Source of the DNA: Pectinophora gossypiella
Lineage: Eukaryota > Arthropoda > Insecta > Lepidoptera > Gelechiidae
Assembly (NCBI RefSeq): GCF_024362695.1
Contig: NC_065433.1
Location: forward strand, 25,019,700 to 25,083,699
Direction: 5' to 3'
DNA length: 64,000 nt
Under the pieces are notes generated by a model. It was given only the letters and a program-made list of their open reading frames with translations. It had not been told where the DNA came from and made no database searches. Made by a program: the position numbers and the translations under genes. This document shows positions 23,151 through 36,200 of this stretch, in pieces (position 1 is the first letter of the stretch; the number at the start of each line of letters is the position of its first letter).

Positions 23151-24744
23151 TGTTCCCATTTTGTATTCAAACCGATATTTAAAAGGAAAAAAAATACCTA
23201 GTCTTGTCACCAAATGTAAATAATTTTGCATTATAATATAGTTCGTCTTCTGAATAAATTAATAAAATAAAACTCACCTGAATCTGATTTTATATCGTCT
23301 CAAACCCGACAGATAAAATTTTGACGGCCGTGGAATACCAGAAAACACGTCTCGCGTCACGAAATATATTTTGTCACTAGTCTTTTTTTAAATGGCGACC
23401 GGTAAATTAAGGATAATTTTGCCATTTTAAAACGAAAATAGCTACCGTAAATAATTTCAATAGGCAGTTTTAGTCGTGACAAACCCGACATGTCCGGTCG
23501 GTACACTTTTTAAGACTTTTGAAAAAATTGAACTATATTGAAATAAGCACTAGATTTAAATTATAAACTACTAGAAATGAGAGAACCTTTAGAAAACTTC
23601 AACCAATACCAAACATCAAATGATACCCTAGTACAAAAAGTTTTAAGAATCTCTTCAAACATTTATCAGTTTGAGTGGGGGACACGGCAAAATCTAGTAC
23701 TTAGTGATAAAAAATTACATTTTATTTAAATAATTCCTCATAACCATGAAAATTTTGTTAGAATTTAATTAGTTTAGAATATATTTAATGTATCTCAATA
23801 ATTAAAATAATTAGCTAGAAGTAAATTTTACTAGTTATTAGACTTCAAACACAAGGGACAACGTGAAAATGGGAGGTACACTTATTTTTGAAAATGCTCA
23901 GGTATCAACATTTAGACATAAAGTGCCACCTAGTGTCGAATAGAAAAAACATTACGGTAACATAACTTGTAGACGTACGCAACAGGACTGGTTTCTATTT
24001 TTAAGAATTATTGATGTCTGCTACAAGATGGCGCTAAATAGTAATATAATATTTTGAGTTATGATTTTAAAATCCTATTAACTTATGCATTCGACGGACT
24101 GCGAAGATCTGTTACTTTTTGACAGAAAAGCACTGGGCAAATAGGAACAAACATAATTATTCTTTAATATAATATTTTGTAGAGATGCACCGCTTGTTCT
24201 ATTTTGGTTTTCGTGCCGCATACTTAATTATAATTGTCATATTTTTTTTATACAATCTCACCATACCGAATACTGTGAGGGACGATTCAGCTCGTGATTC
24301 TAAATTAATAAATTGGAATTTCCGTTGCAAAAGTATGGAATATAACAATTTTATGCATTCGAGGATTCCGGGTCCGATACAAACTTTTACTGATTTGCGA
24401 ATTTGTTTTTGATTGTAAAACAATATCGTATAAACTCATGAATCTATACAAAAACTTAGTAAGAAATATAATAAAAACTATGCCTTTGTCTAGAACCCCA
24501 GGACAGATTTTGAAAATATTCGAGATTGTGGATGATTTACAATAGTGAAACCCAACGCAGCAGTTCCTGGGCATCATTTGGACCACAAGTCATAGGTACA
24601 AAATAATAGCTGACAGGATATTCCTAGCACATTACAATGCTAGCACGTTACATTCTTTAATTGTTCGGAGATGTATATATATATATATATAGGTACTCCT
24701 CTACGCTTGAGAGTCCTCTTAAAAGAATATAAAAAAATATGTGA
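23151..24744. other. AT-rich intergenic, no gene seen
   Basis: Includes an AT dinucleotide run at about 24674-24691. A 75-codon frame at 24185-24412 starts with a hydrophobic stretch but has no other support. Confidence 0.35.
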
Positions 24745-24745
24745 A

Positions 24746-26107
24746 ACTACGTTATTACGTTGGGATCATGATTGTTTTATCTGCATAAAACCATTTACAC
24801 AAAAAAAAATAATGCTGAAGTCACTTTAAATTACACTAGAACGACATTAATCGATATAACAGGAAAGACAAAAGATGAGTTTTCTCTATCTCTCCTAAAA
24901 AGAATTAATTCAGTAGATGACCTGACATCCGTTGGTGCAAAATACCATCAGTATTGTTTAAGTGTACTTAAAGAAAAACTAATTAATTCACGACTTGTAA
25001 AGGTAGATGAGGCTATGAACAACTAAATTAATTATATTAATGATAATTCAGATTGCGAGTTTATTCTTCATGAACTGGTTAATGTTTGTAGAAGATTATA
25101 AATAAACTTAATAAACAGGCAACTTCAAATCGGATTAAGTGTGACATTACATAGGAAATTTGGTTCTAAAAAAAATATTGACATATGCCATGCTCTAGGG
25201 TTCTACGCGTCTTATAATGTGTAGCTATCCGTTCGTCCAGTTCGTTTTTGACAATGTTGATTTTAACACAGAACATTGACTGGTGAAGGAACTTTCCATA
25301 ATCTGGGAGGAATCAGTATTGTGACTTCAGCAACTTCAAGACCACAACAAGTTTGAATATACTTTTATTGAATTGAAAATGAATAATAGTTAACAAATGT
25401 GGTCAAGAGCAAGTTGGACCGATGGTTTTGTACTCATTGTGTTACATTTACTTACCAAAACATTTGCGTTTTTTTTTTCATACAATTCGGAGTCCTTCGG
25501 GAGCCCTACCCCAGCCTGTAATGTCCTAACTAAACTAGGTATCACAAAGTGATTTTTGTGACATGCCCCCATCGGAATTCGAACCCGGGGCATCTGGATC
25601 GTGAGCCCAACGCTCAACCACTGGACTACGGAGGCGGTTACCACAGGGTCGTGGTAAGGATCTATACAAAGTATGAACTTTAATTTTAGCCGTACATCTT
25701 GCGAAGTTTTACATCCTCGCAAAACGCCGCTTGCCGTTTTAGATGAATTGCTTCAATGTGGCCTTTTAATCTCTTGTCATTTTCAACTAATATATGTTAT
25801 TGTTTATTAAAATATTGTCCCAAAACCTCGTTAGGCAGGCAGAAAAGTTATGCAGTTTTAATAAAAAATATGCTTAGGGTTGATGGAAGTATTGAGAAGC
25901 AAGGAGATCCAGCCAAAGCAGTAACAGCTAAGGCTGATCTCATTTTTTTTATTACTCTAAGACAATTACTACATTTGCGAGAATGTAAGACTTCGATATA
26001 TGACTAAAATTAAAGAAATGCATGCATCGAAGGGATATCCGAAAAAGGTGACCTTATTACAATTGTTGCTGCTGCTGCTCGAGTAACAAAAACATGTTAT
26101 AATATTT
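24746..26107 (+). pseudogene. Decayed ORF of unknown repeat family, split by a SINE
   Basis: Successive frames on the plus strand read WDHDCFICIKPF (about 24760-24796, one CX2C pair), then SVDDLTSVGAKYHQYCL (about 24910-24970), then IGLSVTLHRKFGSKKNIDIC (about 25130-25190). A later piece at about 25850-25940 reads KNMLRVDGSIEKQGDPAKA. The order and style recall uncharacterised multi-copy arthropod proteins, but I cannot name the family. The frame shifts in the A-run near 24800 and stops at 25024, and a minus-strand SINE interrupts it at 25486-25636. Function unknown; treated as a relic. Confidence 0.35.
25486..25636 (-). repeat. tRNA-derived SINE head and partial body
   Basis: On the minus strand the head begins GCCTCCGTAGTCCAGTGG and contains the B box GGGTTCGAATTCC, followed by the same proximal body as 2312-2640. 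It is truncated before the tail. Confidence 0.75.
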
Positions 26108-26216
26108 TTGTTAACTAGCTGACATGGATAGTGACTGCATAATTAATTAATTATCTGACCTCAATAATGTTTCTGTACCAACAGCCTGCCATCCAGCTTT
26201 GATAACTTTATATTAT

Positions 26217-26392
26217 GTTCATCATCATCAGCCCATTAACGTCCCCACTGCTGAGGCACGGGCCTTCCCTATGGATGGATAGGGAGATCGGGCCTTAAAC
26301 CATCACGCGGGCCCAGTGCGGATTGATGGTTATTAACGACTGCTAATGCAGCCGGGACCAACGGCTTAAAGTTCTTTCCGAATCACGGAGAT
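26217..26392 (-). repeat. SINE/LINE 3' end, minus strand
   Basis: Contains ATCATCATCAGCCCATTAAC, GTCCCCACTGCTGAGGCAC and GGGCCTTCCCTATGGATGG. It ends in AGCCGGGACCAACGGCTTAA, the same segment (complement) as TTAAGCCGTTGATCCCGGCT in the SINE at 2312. On the minus strand it is a SINE body with a TGATGATGAT-type 3' end. Confidence 0.6.
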
Positions 26393-28138
26393 TATGTTAG
26401 TGTTTATTAAAAGTTTTTTCCAAAACATTGTTCCTACAAGACAAATAGCTTTGGAAACACAACAATGTTATAAAACTGAAAATGAACTACAATTTCAGTC
26501 CCACTGGGCATTTAAATAAATAAGTACTTATGAAAAAGAGGCCGGGATTTTTTGCCGCAAACGATATTTTACTGTATATTATTATCGGGTTTCAATACGA
26601 ACCATTGACCAGGGTATATCAGATTAAGAGTGAAATTTATTGCCTTTGAACGCCAGCATTTCGGACAAAAGTGGATTATAGGTACCTTGTTGAATTGTAC
26701 CAAACTACCAGCATTCTTTATTATTGCTGGCCATTGAAAACAAAAACGGGAAAAATATTCGTTGATCTTATTATAGGACAACAAAACGTTCTCCTAAAAT
26801 AGGCAGAAAATTCTTTTTAAACGAAGATAATTAATGTTACTTTTACCGCCATTGCACATACGAATGCTTTAGTAGGAAGTAATTTAATGACTCTTACTAT
26901 TTCTTCTCCTTGACAGTTTGATAAGGGTCTTGAATGATTGAATAATCGCTAAGTATCGCGTTCAAGGCTACCACAACCACGATTACAATTTGTTTCTTTT
27001 GAACAAACACGTCGATTAGCCCGTTACGTGTATGTTTTATTTATGATAGTGTATGTACCTCAGTAACAACGAATGATGTTTATACGGTCCCAAAACTGGA
27101 TATGGCATGACGAAGAGTTCTCTTCACTTTAGATGTCTCCAACCTACAATAAGTTATCGTATAATTCATTATCGGAATTTGGAATTTTTGACTAAGTAAT
27201 ATCTAGGTATTTATTGACGTTTATTTATTGATCTATGCCTATTCCCTTTAGACTTCGGGGAAGCAATTAATTTAGGATCCTATGATCCTAAGTATGCGTG
27301 GGCGTGGGCGTCGTCGGCTGATGATGATGATCCTAACTACTATCTAAGGCTACAATGCCGGACTGGAAAGTTTCAGTAAACCTTCATCCGGCTCGTGGGG
27401 AATTAAAAAGATCATATTAAGCATATCACAATATTTGCATATTGGTATGTTCAAGGCGTTCAAGGATTGTAGTATTCAAGCAAACAGCCACATGAGGGCT
27501 GTCAATAGATGGTATGGCATCTGTTAACAACTGCAGAGGTTTTTATATATTCTTTTCTGACTGGTAGTCGGCGGGTTAGATAACGTTTGTTCAGTTTGGC
27601 TATCAGTGTCCATGATCTTATTGTCCCTCCTCCACCTTGTCAGCTGTTTAACGGTAGGTACATATTGTAAAATATTATTAATTATTTCTGAAAAACTCGT
27701 GTTTCCATCATCCTCAAAGTCTACACCTTTCGCAATGTATATCAAAACGTTTTCTATAGACAAAGTTAACTCTTTTGTTCTTGGCAAAGGAAATTCAAAA
27801 TACATACTTTCTACTACTTTTATACGCAAGCAATGCTTATTTATATCAATGATGAACCTAGTGCTCACGTTAACAAATATTTTAAGGCAGACACAACTTC
27901 CAAAGTGATAGTTGTAGAGTCGTTAGGCGTCATTGCTTAATAATATTCATTTTTTGATTTTATGTGATAAATATAAGAATATTTAAATAACTCATACTAC
28001 ATCGTCATTTTACAAAATGTTTGCCTATTACTATTCCTTACTTTATTTGACGAGTAATTTATAAATAGTAATGTCCACGAATGTATTAGCACCTCTCTGG
28101 CGCAATAAACGACTAATAGTTTAAGGTTCGGTGTGCGG
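26393..28138. other. Intergenic, no gene that I can defend
   Basis: The longest frame is 27524-27868 on the minus strand (114 codons, with SFSEIINNILQYVPTVKQLT and a polar C-terminus). It looks more protein-like than most frames here, but I see no domain, splice context or family. It could be a decayed exon or chance. Confidence 0.25.
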
Positions 28139-28212
28139 CCAGTTTCGGACGAACAGTGCATTTGAGACGGCGCAGTTGTAAACGACGACAGTAAACTCAA
28201 TTTGAAAACTAG
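28139..28212 (+). promoter_or_regulatory. Possible first exon or transcription start
   Basis: A short stretch richer in G, C and CpG than its surroundings, starting at CCAGTTT (initiator-like) and ending in the donor-like CTAG|GTATGTTTT at 28213. It could be a 5' non-coding exon. The GST start codon at 33081 lies behind an acceptor-like TTTCTAG (33059-33065), so it could belong to that gene. This is speculative. Confidence 0.2.
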
Positions 28213-28374
28213 GTATGTTTTATTTCGCTATATTTTCTTCAGTGTTTGCGTAGCGATAGTCGTTCCTAACTTGTTTGGTTTTATTTTTTTAGAAAACTTT
28301 ATTACTATAGATACGTAATTACTGTTTTTATTTAATTAATATTTAATATTATATTATTATTATTTTTTTATTTA

Positions 28375-28475
28375 ACCTGCATTGGAGCAGCGTGGTTGAG
28401 TATGCTCCATACCCCCTCCGGTTGATTGAGGGGAGGCCTGTGCCCAGCAGTGGGACGGATATAGGCTGTTTATGA
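28375..28475 (+). repeat. SINE tail fragment
   Basis: Carries only the 3' part of the family seen at 2312-2640 (GCATTGGAGCAGCG, CCGGTTGATTGAGG, CCCAGCAGTGGGAC). 5'-truncated, ending in a TTATGATTTATG stretch. Confidence 0.75.
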
Positions 28476-31400
28476 TTTATGTTAATTTAGTTTGAAATAC
28501 CGGGAGAATTTGCAACAGACACTTTAATTAATATAATTGTTGGCAACATCCAACAAATTTATATTTTTTACTTTTTTAATCCATAAAATAGCAATACTTT
28601 TTTCTCTTCTTTTTCTACGATCAACTAACTGTGTAATAACGCAAATTGTGTGTGCCTAATTTTTATTAAAACTACGTGGTCAACTCAAAGTCGCTGTATT
28701 CTTTACCATCTTATACACACCAGGCAGAGCACATCACCATCTGTGTGCGACATATATATACAACTTATATTTATTTGTATTGTATTATTGAAACTTCCAG
28801 GTACGATTTTGTCGTTTTTACATCTTAACTCTTTGTTATAACAAAATTGGGTAACATTTCTTTGGTGATTATTTTATATTCATTGAAACATGGATTCATC
28901 CGTGCCCATTAATTCGCATGGACAGTAATATAACCTATCCGGTAAAATTTGGTAGCACACTCAGTGCGAACCCCGTCCGAGTACAAAATTTTTCGATCTT
29001 TTGTGTTTATAAGTAGATAAGTATTTTTGTTCATTGTATTCCACTGCTGAGGTTTAATATTCAAATGACTTAAACACTCAAATCTCACAAAGAAAGCTGA
29101 TCTGTTATGAAATCATTGGAAAATGCCGTCAAACTACTTTTAGCCTCATGTATCTACGCCACGTGATGAAATGAGAAAGTAACGAGACCGGTAGATTAAA
29201 GTTGTTGCTGACTATTCGATTAAAACAACCTACACACATCCCACTTCGGAATACGACGGTCTCTTCACTGGTTACTGTTATTTATTTGACAAACACCCAC
29301 GCATCCTTAGTTCACTTTAGAGAACTAAATGAAAATAATTCATTGATAAACAACAAGTGACTATTGTAGGTAATAGAAACATTCAAGACCACGAAACAAT
29401 CGCTATGACAGTAAACGAAAACTGCCAAGTTCCTTCATCTAAGGATGCGACCGCGTCAATTTCCATAAAAATGTTCCTTAAATTAACCTGTGGGTCTAAC
29501 TCGAGGAGTTTGATGATCCTAGCTGTACAGGAGGTCGAATATTCCGTATTCCATTCCTATTCACGACTATTGGATAAATCTCCTCATAAGTGAGGACGGC
29601 TGAAGGTCAACTTATACAAAACGATGGTTTCCGGCTTAAATCAATTTCCTGCGCATACCACGTCTAGAGCGTACGAGTATTAAGGCTAATAAAATAAACA
29701 TTATTGGATTGTCTAACACCATAACTACTAACTCAAGGATAATACCTAACGTCCTTATGTACTAAATAAGGACAATTTATTTGACTAAGTTGTTATTATC
29801 CGTTGGGAACAGGCGCTGCATGCTGAGATACAGGTTTCACCTAGTTCGGCTGCAGAGGCTTATTACCTTACCTGTTATAAATATGTTATTAGCCTATGAA
29901 ACAATGTATTGAACTGTACTATACATTATATGAACAAATAAATAAATAATAAAAAAAAAACAGATATTTGTTTAGTTTAGTGCTTGTTGAATTTGACTGA
30001 CAGACTTACATTTTAAAATGTAAAGTGTATTTTGTGTTTTTATTTTATTTTACTTTTGTGTTTTATCTTGTAAGTTTAGACGTAAGATTTAACATGAGTC
30101 TGAGACACCTTAATTAATAAAACTTTATTTATTTATTTTAACTGTAACAGACACGTAGTTTGTTGTAAGTGTTAGGTTTGCTTAGTCCGAGGCAAAAGAA
30201 GCATGACGTAGAAATCTACTAATGCCATGTCTTGAAGGACGTTATTATAAGCCTTATGTAATTGATAGAGAACCTACAGCAAACTTGAATTTATGACCCA
30301 AGATAAAACATTTGCTTGACTTAGGTACACTTGTCACATAATTATTAGATCACAAATGTAATTCACTTTTTTAATTTGTGAAAGTTGAACTGTATTAAAT
30401 GGTTACCAGTACTATAAATCAAAGACATACAAAGGTGGTGGTATTATTCATTTCACCTCATTGTCCCACCAATTATTCGGTCTTCCATCCTTCTTTCTTT
30501 TACTAGTCTCACATATTTTCACAGTAACCTTAAACATTTGATTCTCCACAGATCTTTTGAAGTCATATCTTTCGCATCATCATCTATCACTTTAGCCCTC
30601 TGAACGTGAATGTTTGTGAGGTAAGCAGCTTACAAAAAACCATGTGTAGTGGAATGCTGACCAAATTTTTAATGACTCTATTTTTCTTGATTTATGTATG
30701 GGTAGTGTTAACGACACACGGACATTTTTATATGGATTTTATACTTTTTGATAATTGTATACAATCTCCTTAGTTTGACTGTCTTTTGTTTTGTCTCTTC
30801 CAATTTTGGCTGTCACCAAGATCGGTCGTTGAGTTTTTAAGTTATTTTATTTTTGCTTTTCTTTTATGTATTTTCTTTTTCCTTGTATATATTTCTAGTA
30901 AAGTTATATTCCTTCAGTTTTTCTTATTATTTCCGCGCACCCGCTGCCGAACATTTACAGGTAGTTTCACCAAATACTGTATTTTGTTCCAACCAACTAT
31001 TGCCACTGAAAGTTTTACTAGTTTCTTATTGGATATTTGCCTCATATGACATTCAATACTCAGGCGGAGCTTGAGAGTTTTGTCCGGTATAAGAATTAAG
31101 ACAAAATGCCTGAAAGTGTCTACGTGGGCTGAGGGGATTATTATGTTGAAGAAGCAACGGCCCGGAGCGGACATATAGCAACAAGCCCCAAAGAAGGGTA
31201 AAACTACGGCAGTTACAAAAGTACATGAAGTAAAATCAATCTTTTTACGCAAACAAGTAATGAACCAGCGACAGCTCTGCCAGCGAAGCAGCTGCAGAGT
31301 TTGTGAGTCTTTGAGTAGGTACGCGAAAGTCAACGAGAATACGCCACCAGTCTACGAAAAGATCACGAAGAGATACCGAAGTTTCTGTGCATGTGGCCGA

Positions 31401-31496
31401 TCTTTGGGTACAGATATTGTATAGGAAGTAAAAGTAATGAACACATACGTTCTTACAAGTAAGTCACAAAAACTAGGTATCAGTTGGAACTGATAT
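28476..31496. other. Intergenic with retroposon tails, no gene seen
   Basis: An A-rich end at about 29936-29962 (AATAAATAAATAATAAAAAA) after a GC-richer block looks like a retroposon 3' end. On the minus strand about 30465-30600 reads RKKDGRPNNWW, like the GRPxxRW motif at LINE reverse-transcriptase C-termini. Both are weak. Confidence 0.3.
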
Positions 31497-31795
31497 TCAA
31501 ATTCAAAAATATCTTTATTCAGTAGGTAACATCATCGTAGGAAATACTTTGAAACGTCAATTTTTACATCCCTGTATACAGAGTGTTAGTGACATCGTAA
31601 CGAATACTGAGGGGTATGATTTAGATCATGATTCGGAGTTAATATCAAGTGGAATTTTCTGGATAAAATTCTACCTGATGTCAACTCAGAATTATGGTTT
31701 GAATCATCCCTCAAAGTTCTCGTTACGATGTCACTAATACCTTATTATGTATAACCTCTCATCCGCCTAAAACTACTGCAGCTTCTTACAACCTG
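31497..31795 (+). repeat. Retroposon tail split by a palindromic MITE
   Basis: The flanks 31497-31545 (ATTCAAAAATATCTTTATTC) and 31757-31795 (CTCATCCGCCTAAAACTACT) match one continuous repeat at 55117-55215. Between them sits a MITE copy (31575-31741). This is therefore a nested insertion. Confidence 0.6.
31575..31741. mobile_element. Palindromic MITE copy
   Basis: Left half AGTGTTAGTGACATCGTAAC and right half GTTACGATGTCACTAATAC are complementary, as are the inner GATATCAAGTGGAATTTT-type segments. Same family as 55420-55648 and 55684-55912. Diverged. Confidence 0.65.
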
Positions 31796-33080
31796 TATAT
31801 AATTGAAACTAGACCCCAGTGAAACCATGCAGTGGAACCTGCCGCTCGAAAAGAGATGTAGCAGACTACTTGAAAAGACGCATACATACTTAATTAAATA
31901 ATATTATTAATTTGTACTTATGTTATTCAAAAATGTAAATGAATCAAAAATGCAATAATTTAATTCAACTATATAATATATTTGTTTTGAGCTGTACATA
32001 CTATAATGAGAGACGCGACATCGAGCCACTTACTATAAAGACTCACCGTCGAGGGAATCTACAAAAATATTACCGGAAAGGTTGTTGAAGGCGGTTGGTG
32101 GTTGTTATTTTTAACCTGCCGGGTATTATAGGTGGTTTTAGAATATTTTCCTATATTTAACGCAAACTATTTATCATAAGTAGGTCTCTTTTTACGCAAT
32201 GAATATCTTTCGTCTGATAGTATAAATATCCTTCATTGTTACAAAAGATAAAGAAATGATACTTCAACAAAGACTTCCAATTACGTACCTATTTGATAAG
32301 AATATAATAACATCATTAGTAACATGAAGTAAAAATTGAACAATTGACGATATGATAGAATAACGCATGCCATAAAAGGCTTGATAGTCCATTGTCAGAA
32401 GAGCCACAGAGGTCGATTAACTGTGTGATGCTCCCTGGCCAGACCACCATCTCAATTTGGGCAATGATTCTTGTGATTACCACGAACGGAACGTTGATTC
32501 TTGAAATGGGAGTGACAAAAATAGCCTGGTATAAGTTTGTTTTCAATTTCATTTGGTGAAATACTAGAAATCCGCGTTATACGAGAGCTGCATCGCACTA
32601 AGCCCCCTATGATTGGAAACGGCAGATGTACTCGACGTGCTCTCATTTACCGATGGCTGTGTAATTTTGTTTTCGATCTGATCAGATTGTTATCGGTGCG
32701 GATACAGATTTCCAATATTTGATATTTTTCACGCCAAATAAGTAAGATACCTCCAAAACTAAAAGTATTTCTTTTTTGCCTTTGCCCAGCAGTAGGACAA
32801 TGTAGGCTAGAAATTGAGTTATCTGTGAAAAATATTACAGATAACTTGTTTTGCAATATGTTTTCCATAATCTGGCCTTGATAATCTTAGATTACCTAAC
32901 CTGATAACGTAGCATTTATCGGAATAGGAATTATGAGATAAACTAGGCACAACAAATGCAACAACGCTAGAACTATTTTTGCAAAGCTATTCCTTCAACA
33001 ACGCGGTATACACATAATTATTACAAATTGTTGGCGATTAATTACCGTAATCTTCATATTTCTAGAAATTCGCTTCTGTC
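31796..33080. other. Upstream flank of GST gene
   Basis: No ORF with a domain. A 28-bp SINE-tail scrap (GCCCAGCAGTAGGACAATG) lies near 32781. An acceptor-like TATTTCTAG at 33057-33065, 15 bases before the GST ATG, suggests an upstream non-coding exon, not identified with confidence. Confidence 0.35.
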
Positions 33081-33224
33081 ATGGTGCTGACATTGTACAA
33101 GTTGGATCCGAGCTCATCGGTGCGGGCAGTATTGATGACAATCGAAGCCCTAAACATCCAAGATATCGAGTACATCGATGTCAACTTGCTGACCGGGGAA
33201 CATCTTAAAGATGAATACGTGCAG
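33081..33224 (+). CDS. GSTE: GST exon 1
   Basis: Residues 1-48, from ATG through EYVQ, with donor GTGGGT. Contains the catalytic serine region. Confidence 0.94.
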
Positions 33225-36200
33225 GTGGGTACGAAAAACTGCCTTTTAATACAAAAAAAAAACAACTTAAAAGATATTTAGTTAAATCTACGTATAAAAC
33301 CGAAATAACTAGATCCTATAGCCTACTTCTATGGCAGTATAGCCAGGGTTATAAGCAATTGAATGTTATATCAGTTTTACGGATTTTGAGTCAAAAACTT
33401 GTATTCAATATTTGAGCTCCTCAAAATAAGATTATCGTAAGCAGCAATGAATGCAGTATTGTCTTTAATTTCAGTTAAATCCTCAACACACTATTCCGAC
33501 GCTGAAGGATGACGACTTTGTCATTTGGGACAGGTAATATTATAAAATTTTAAATATAATGACGCCATAATATAAGTGATACCACAGGACGTTGAAGAAG
33601 AGTCTTGATTAACAATGGATTATAAACCTTCTATCATTAAAACGGTAATTTTTTCGCTTGTCATAGAACATGCCGGATATTTACTTACCAATTTGTTTAA
33701 ATATAAACCGTGTTACGATCTACTCTTTTATTGATGACTAAGAAGGAAGCATGAGAAGTATGTCAGAATCGAATCAAATGGAATTCCATAGTCTCTACTA
33801 GCCCCGGTCAAAAATAGGCGTTAACTTATATATGTTGTATGTAATGGAAACGGTGAGTTGACTATTCTAATAAGGAGGACGCGAATTATTACAGACGCAT
33901 AAGCCAATGGAGACGATCAATCACCATAGTCATGTTCTAAATTATTATACCTTGTATTTCCAGTCACGCAATAAGCAGCTATCTGGTTAACAAGTACGCG
34001 AGTGACGAGTCTTTATACCCTGGGGAGATAAAGATGAGAGCAATCATTGATCAAAGACTCCACTTTGATAGTGGCATCCTGTTCCCTGCGTTGCGAGGAG
34101 CGGTCGTAAGTAATATAATTATTATTACATTAAGTATACATATTTTAAAGTGGTGATAAGCAGTGGTAGCCCAGTTGGTAGACAGCTTGCCTCACACTTT
34201 AAGGTGGCAGGTTGGAATTCAGCTTAGAAAGAAAGCAGCAAAATTTGTTTTTGAATTCATATTTGGATCATAAATGATTATCACGTGCTCAGTGGTGAAG
34301 CAAGACATTGAGAGAAAACCCAAATTCCCGTGAAATGCATTTTCGGAGGTATGTGACCTAAGCTGTATTGAGCTGATTTTCCCTTCGCGGGTTGGAAGGT
34401 CAGACAGGTAGTCGCTTCTGTTAAAAGCCGGTCCTGACAAAGCTTCAAATTAGGTAAGCGGACCCTGTGAAAAACGGGATAATGCTAGTGAGATGATGAT
34501 ACATTATTTTAAAGTGACTTATAGTTGCTTCGTACGAAACTACTTAGCTTATCTGGACATAACATTTACTATATTACAGTAGTTAACAAGTGTAAGTATT
34601 TTGTCACCATGCAATTAGTGTAAGTATTTTGTGTGTTAACGACGGCCTCCTTGGTTCTATTAAGTTTTTTTATATGTCATTTTTATTACATTCTATTGTT
34701 TTTTTGACATTGTGCTGCACAGACTTTTTTTGCTTGCGATACTCTCAACAAGTAAATGAAATGAAATGAAACGAAACGAAACGAAATGAAATATTGTAAC
34801 AGAAGGCAGTTTAGTTCCACTATCCGACAACAGATGGCGCCACAGGGAAAATTAGAACGCGGTAACTATGTTGTCACCGCCAACATATAAGTATTTGAGA
34901 AAACCAATGCTTCTGTATTCCGATTAGGGATAGCTGCAAGATCTAGCTTCCGCCTCTGTGGAACTAGATTTGAACGCCACCTATATCGCGCCTGCTCCAT
35001 ACGGTTGGCATACGAAGTTGCGCTTCTTCGAGGGGCCTACTTTCGTTGAAAGACCGTAACGTGTAGACACGATCCTCTCTCCGCACTCTGTAATTCGTAC
35101 GTTTGTACCGGAATAAACTCGTCCACGTCACTTGTCGTTTCCCTTCTCTGCCCGCTCAACCCCCACCTTACTACATTGGCGCTCAACTCGTGGCCAGTCA
35201 GTACGAAGCTACAGCTCCTGCAGACCTCACGCCGCGGCACTACGGGTTAATGAGTGACAAGGAAGACAACGACAAATTCGAAGGCGACGACAAATTCGAA
35301 GATACTATCGAATTACCGGGTTCCACGCGATCGGGTCGTATCTACAAACCGAACATGTCAGACAAGCCAGTGATGTTGACGAGTGAGCAATTTGCCCAAT
35401 TTTTGAATAGGGTATCTCCTTCCCCTGCACCAGCTACGAGAGGCTCCTTCACGAACTGCACATGTACTTATGACGGTCGTCCGAGTCCTGAGTTGGTCGA
35501 GGCCTTTTTAACAGCGGTCAACATTTTCAAGCGCAATGAGAACATGCCTGACACGATCGCCCTGGAAGAGCTGCCTTTGCTCCTTAAGGAAGAAGCTGGA
35601 ATATGGTGGCAAGGTGTACACAAGCAAGACCATACCTGGGATGACTTTCAAACTCTCCTGCGTGACAACTTTGCACCTAAAAGAGAGGAATGGTTAGTTT
35701 ATATGGATATTACGCAGAAGAAGCAAGAATCCAGGGGGAGGGCGAACAGGAACAACCAGTTGAGTACGCAAGCAGACTGCTCACTAAACCAGAAAGAAAT
35801 TACTCAACCACAGTCCTGCCTTATTTGTCGGGTCGACGGCATAGGCAGAGGGGGAGAGTTGTAACAGAAGGCAGTTTAGTTCCACTATCCGACAACAGAT
35901 GGCGCCACAGGGAAAATTAGAACGCGGTAACTATGTTGTCACCGCCAACATATAAGTATTTGAGAAAACCAATGCTTCTGTATTCCGATTCCGGACAGTC
36001 GGAGTTGCATTTCCGCACGCACTTCTGCTGTCTGCGCACGCTCGTACCCAGTGTTCGTGGAAGTGGCGGGCATCTCCCCCCTTCCGAAACCCCTCGACAA
36101 AGATCGAGGTTAGGGGCTTAGGCCGCTTAGGGCTCGCTAGGTCCGGCCCGACCCCCCGACCCGCGACAGGTGGTCGCGACTAGGTACCGGTGAGCTCCCG

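Noticed and set aside
27524..27868. 114-codon minus-strand ORF
   Set aside because: No domain, splice context or homologous copy in the window; the plus strand is open over the same interval.
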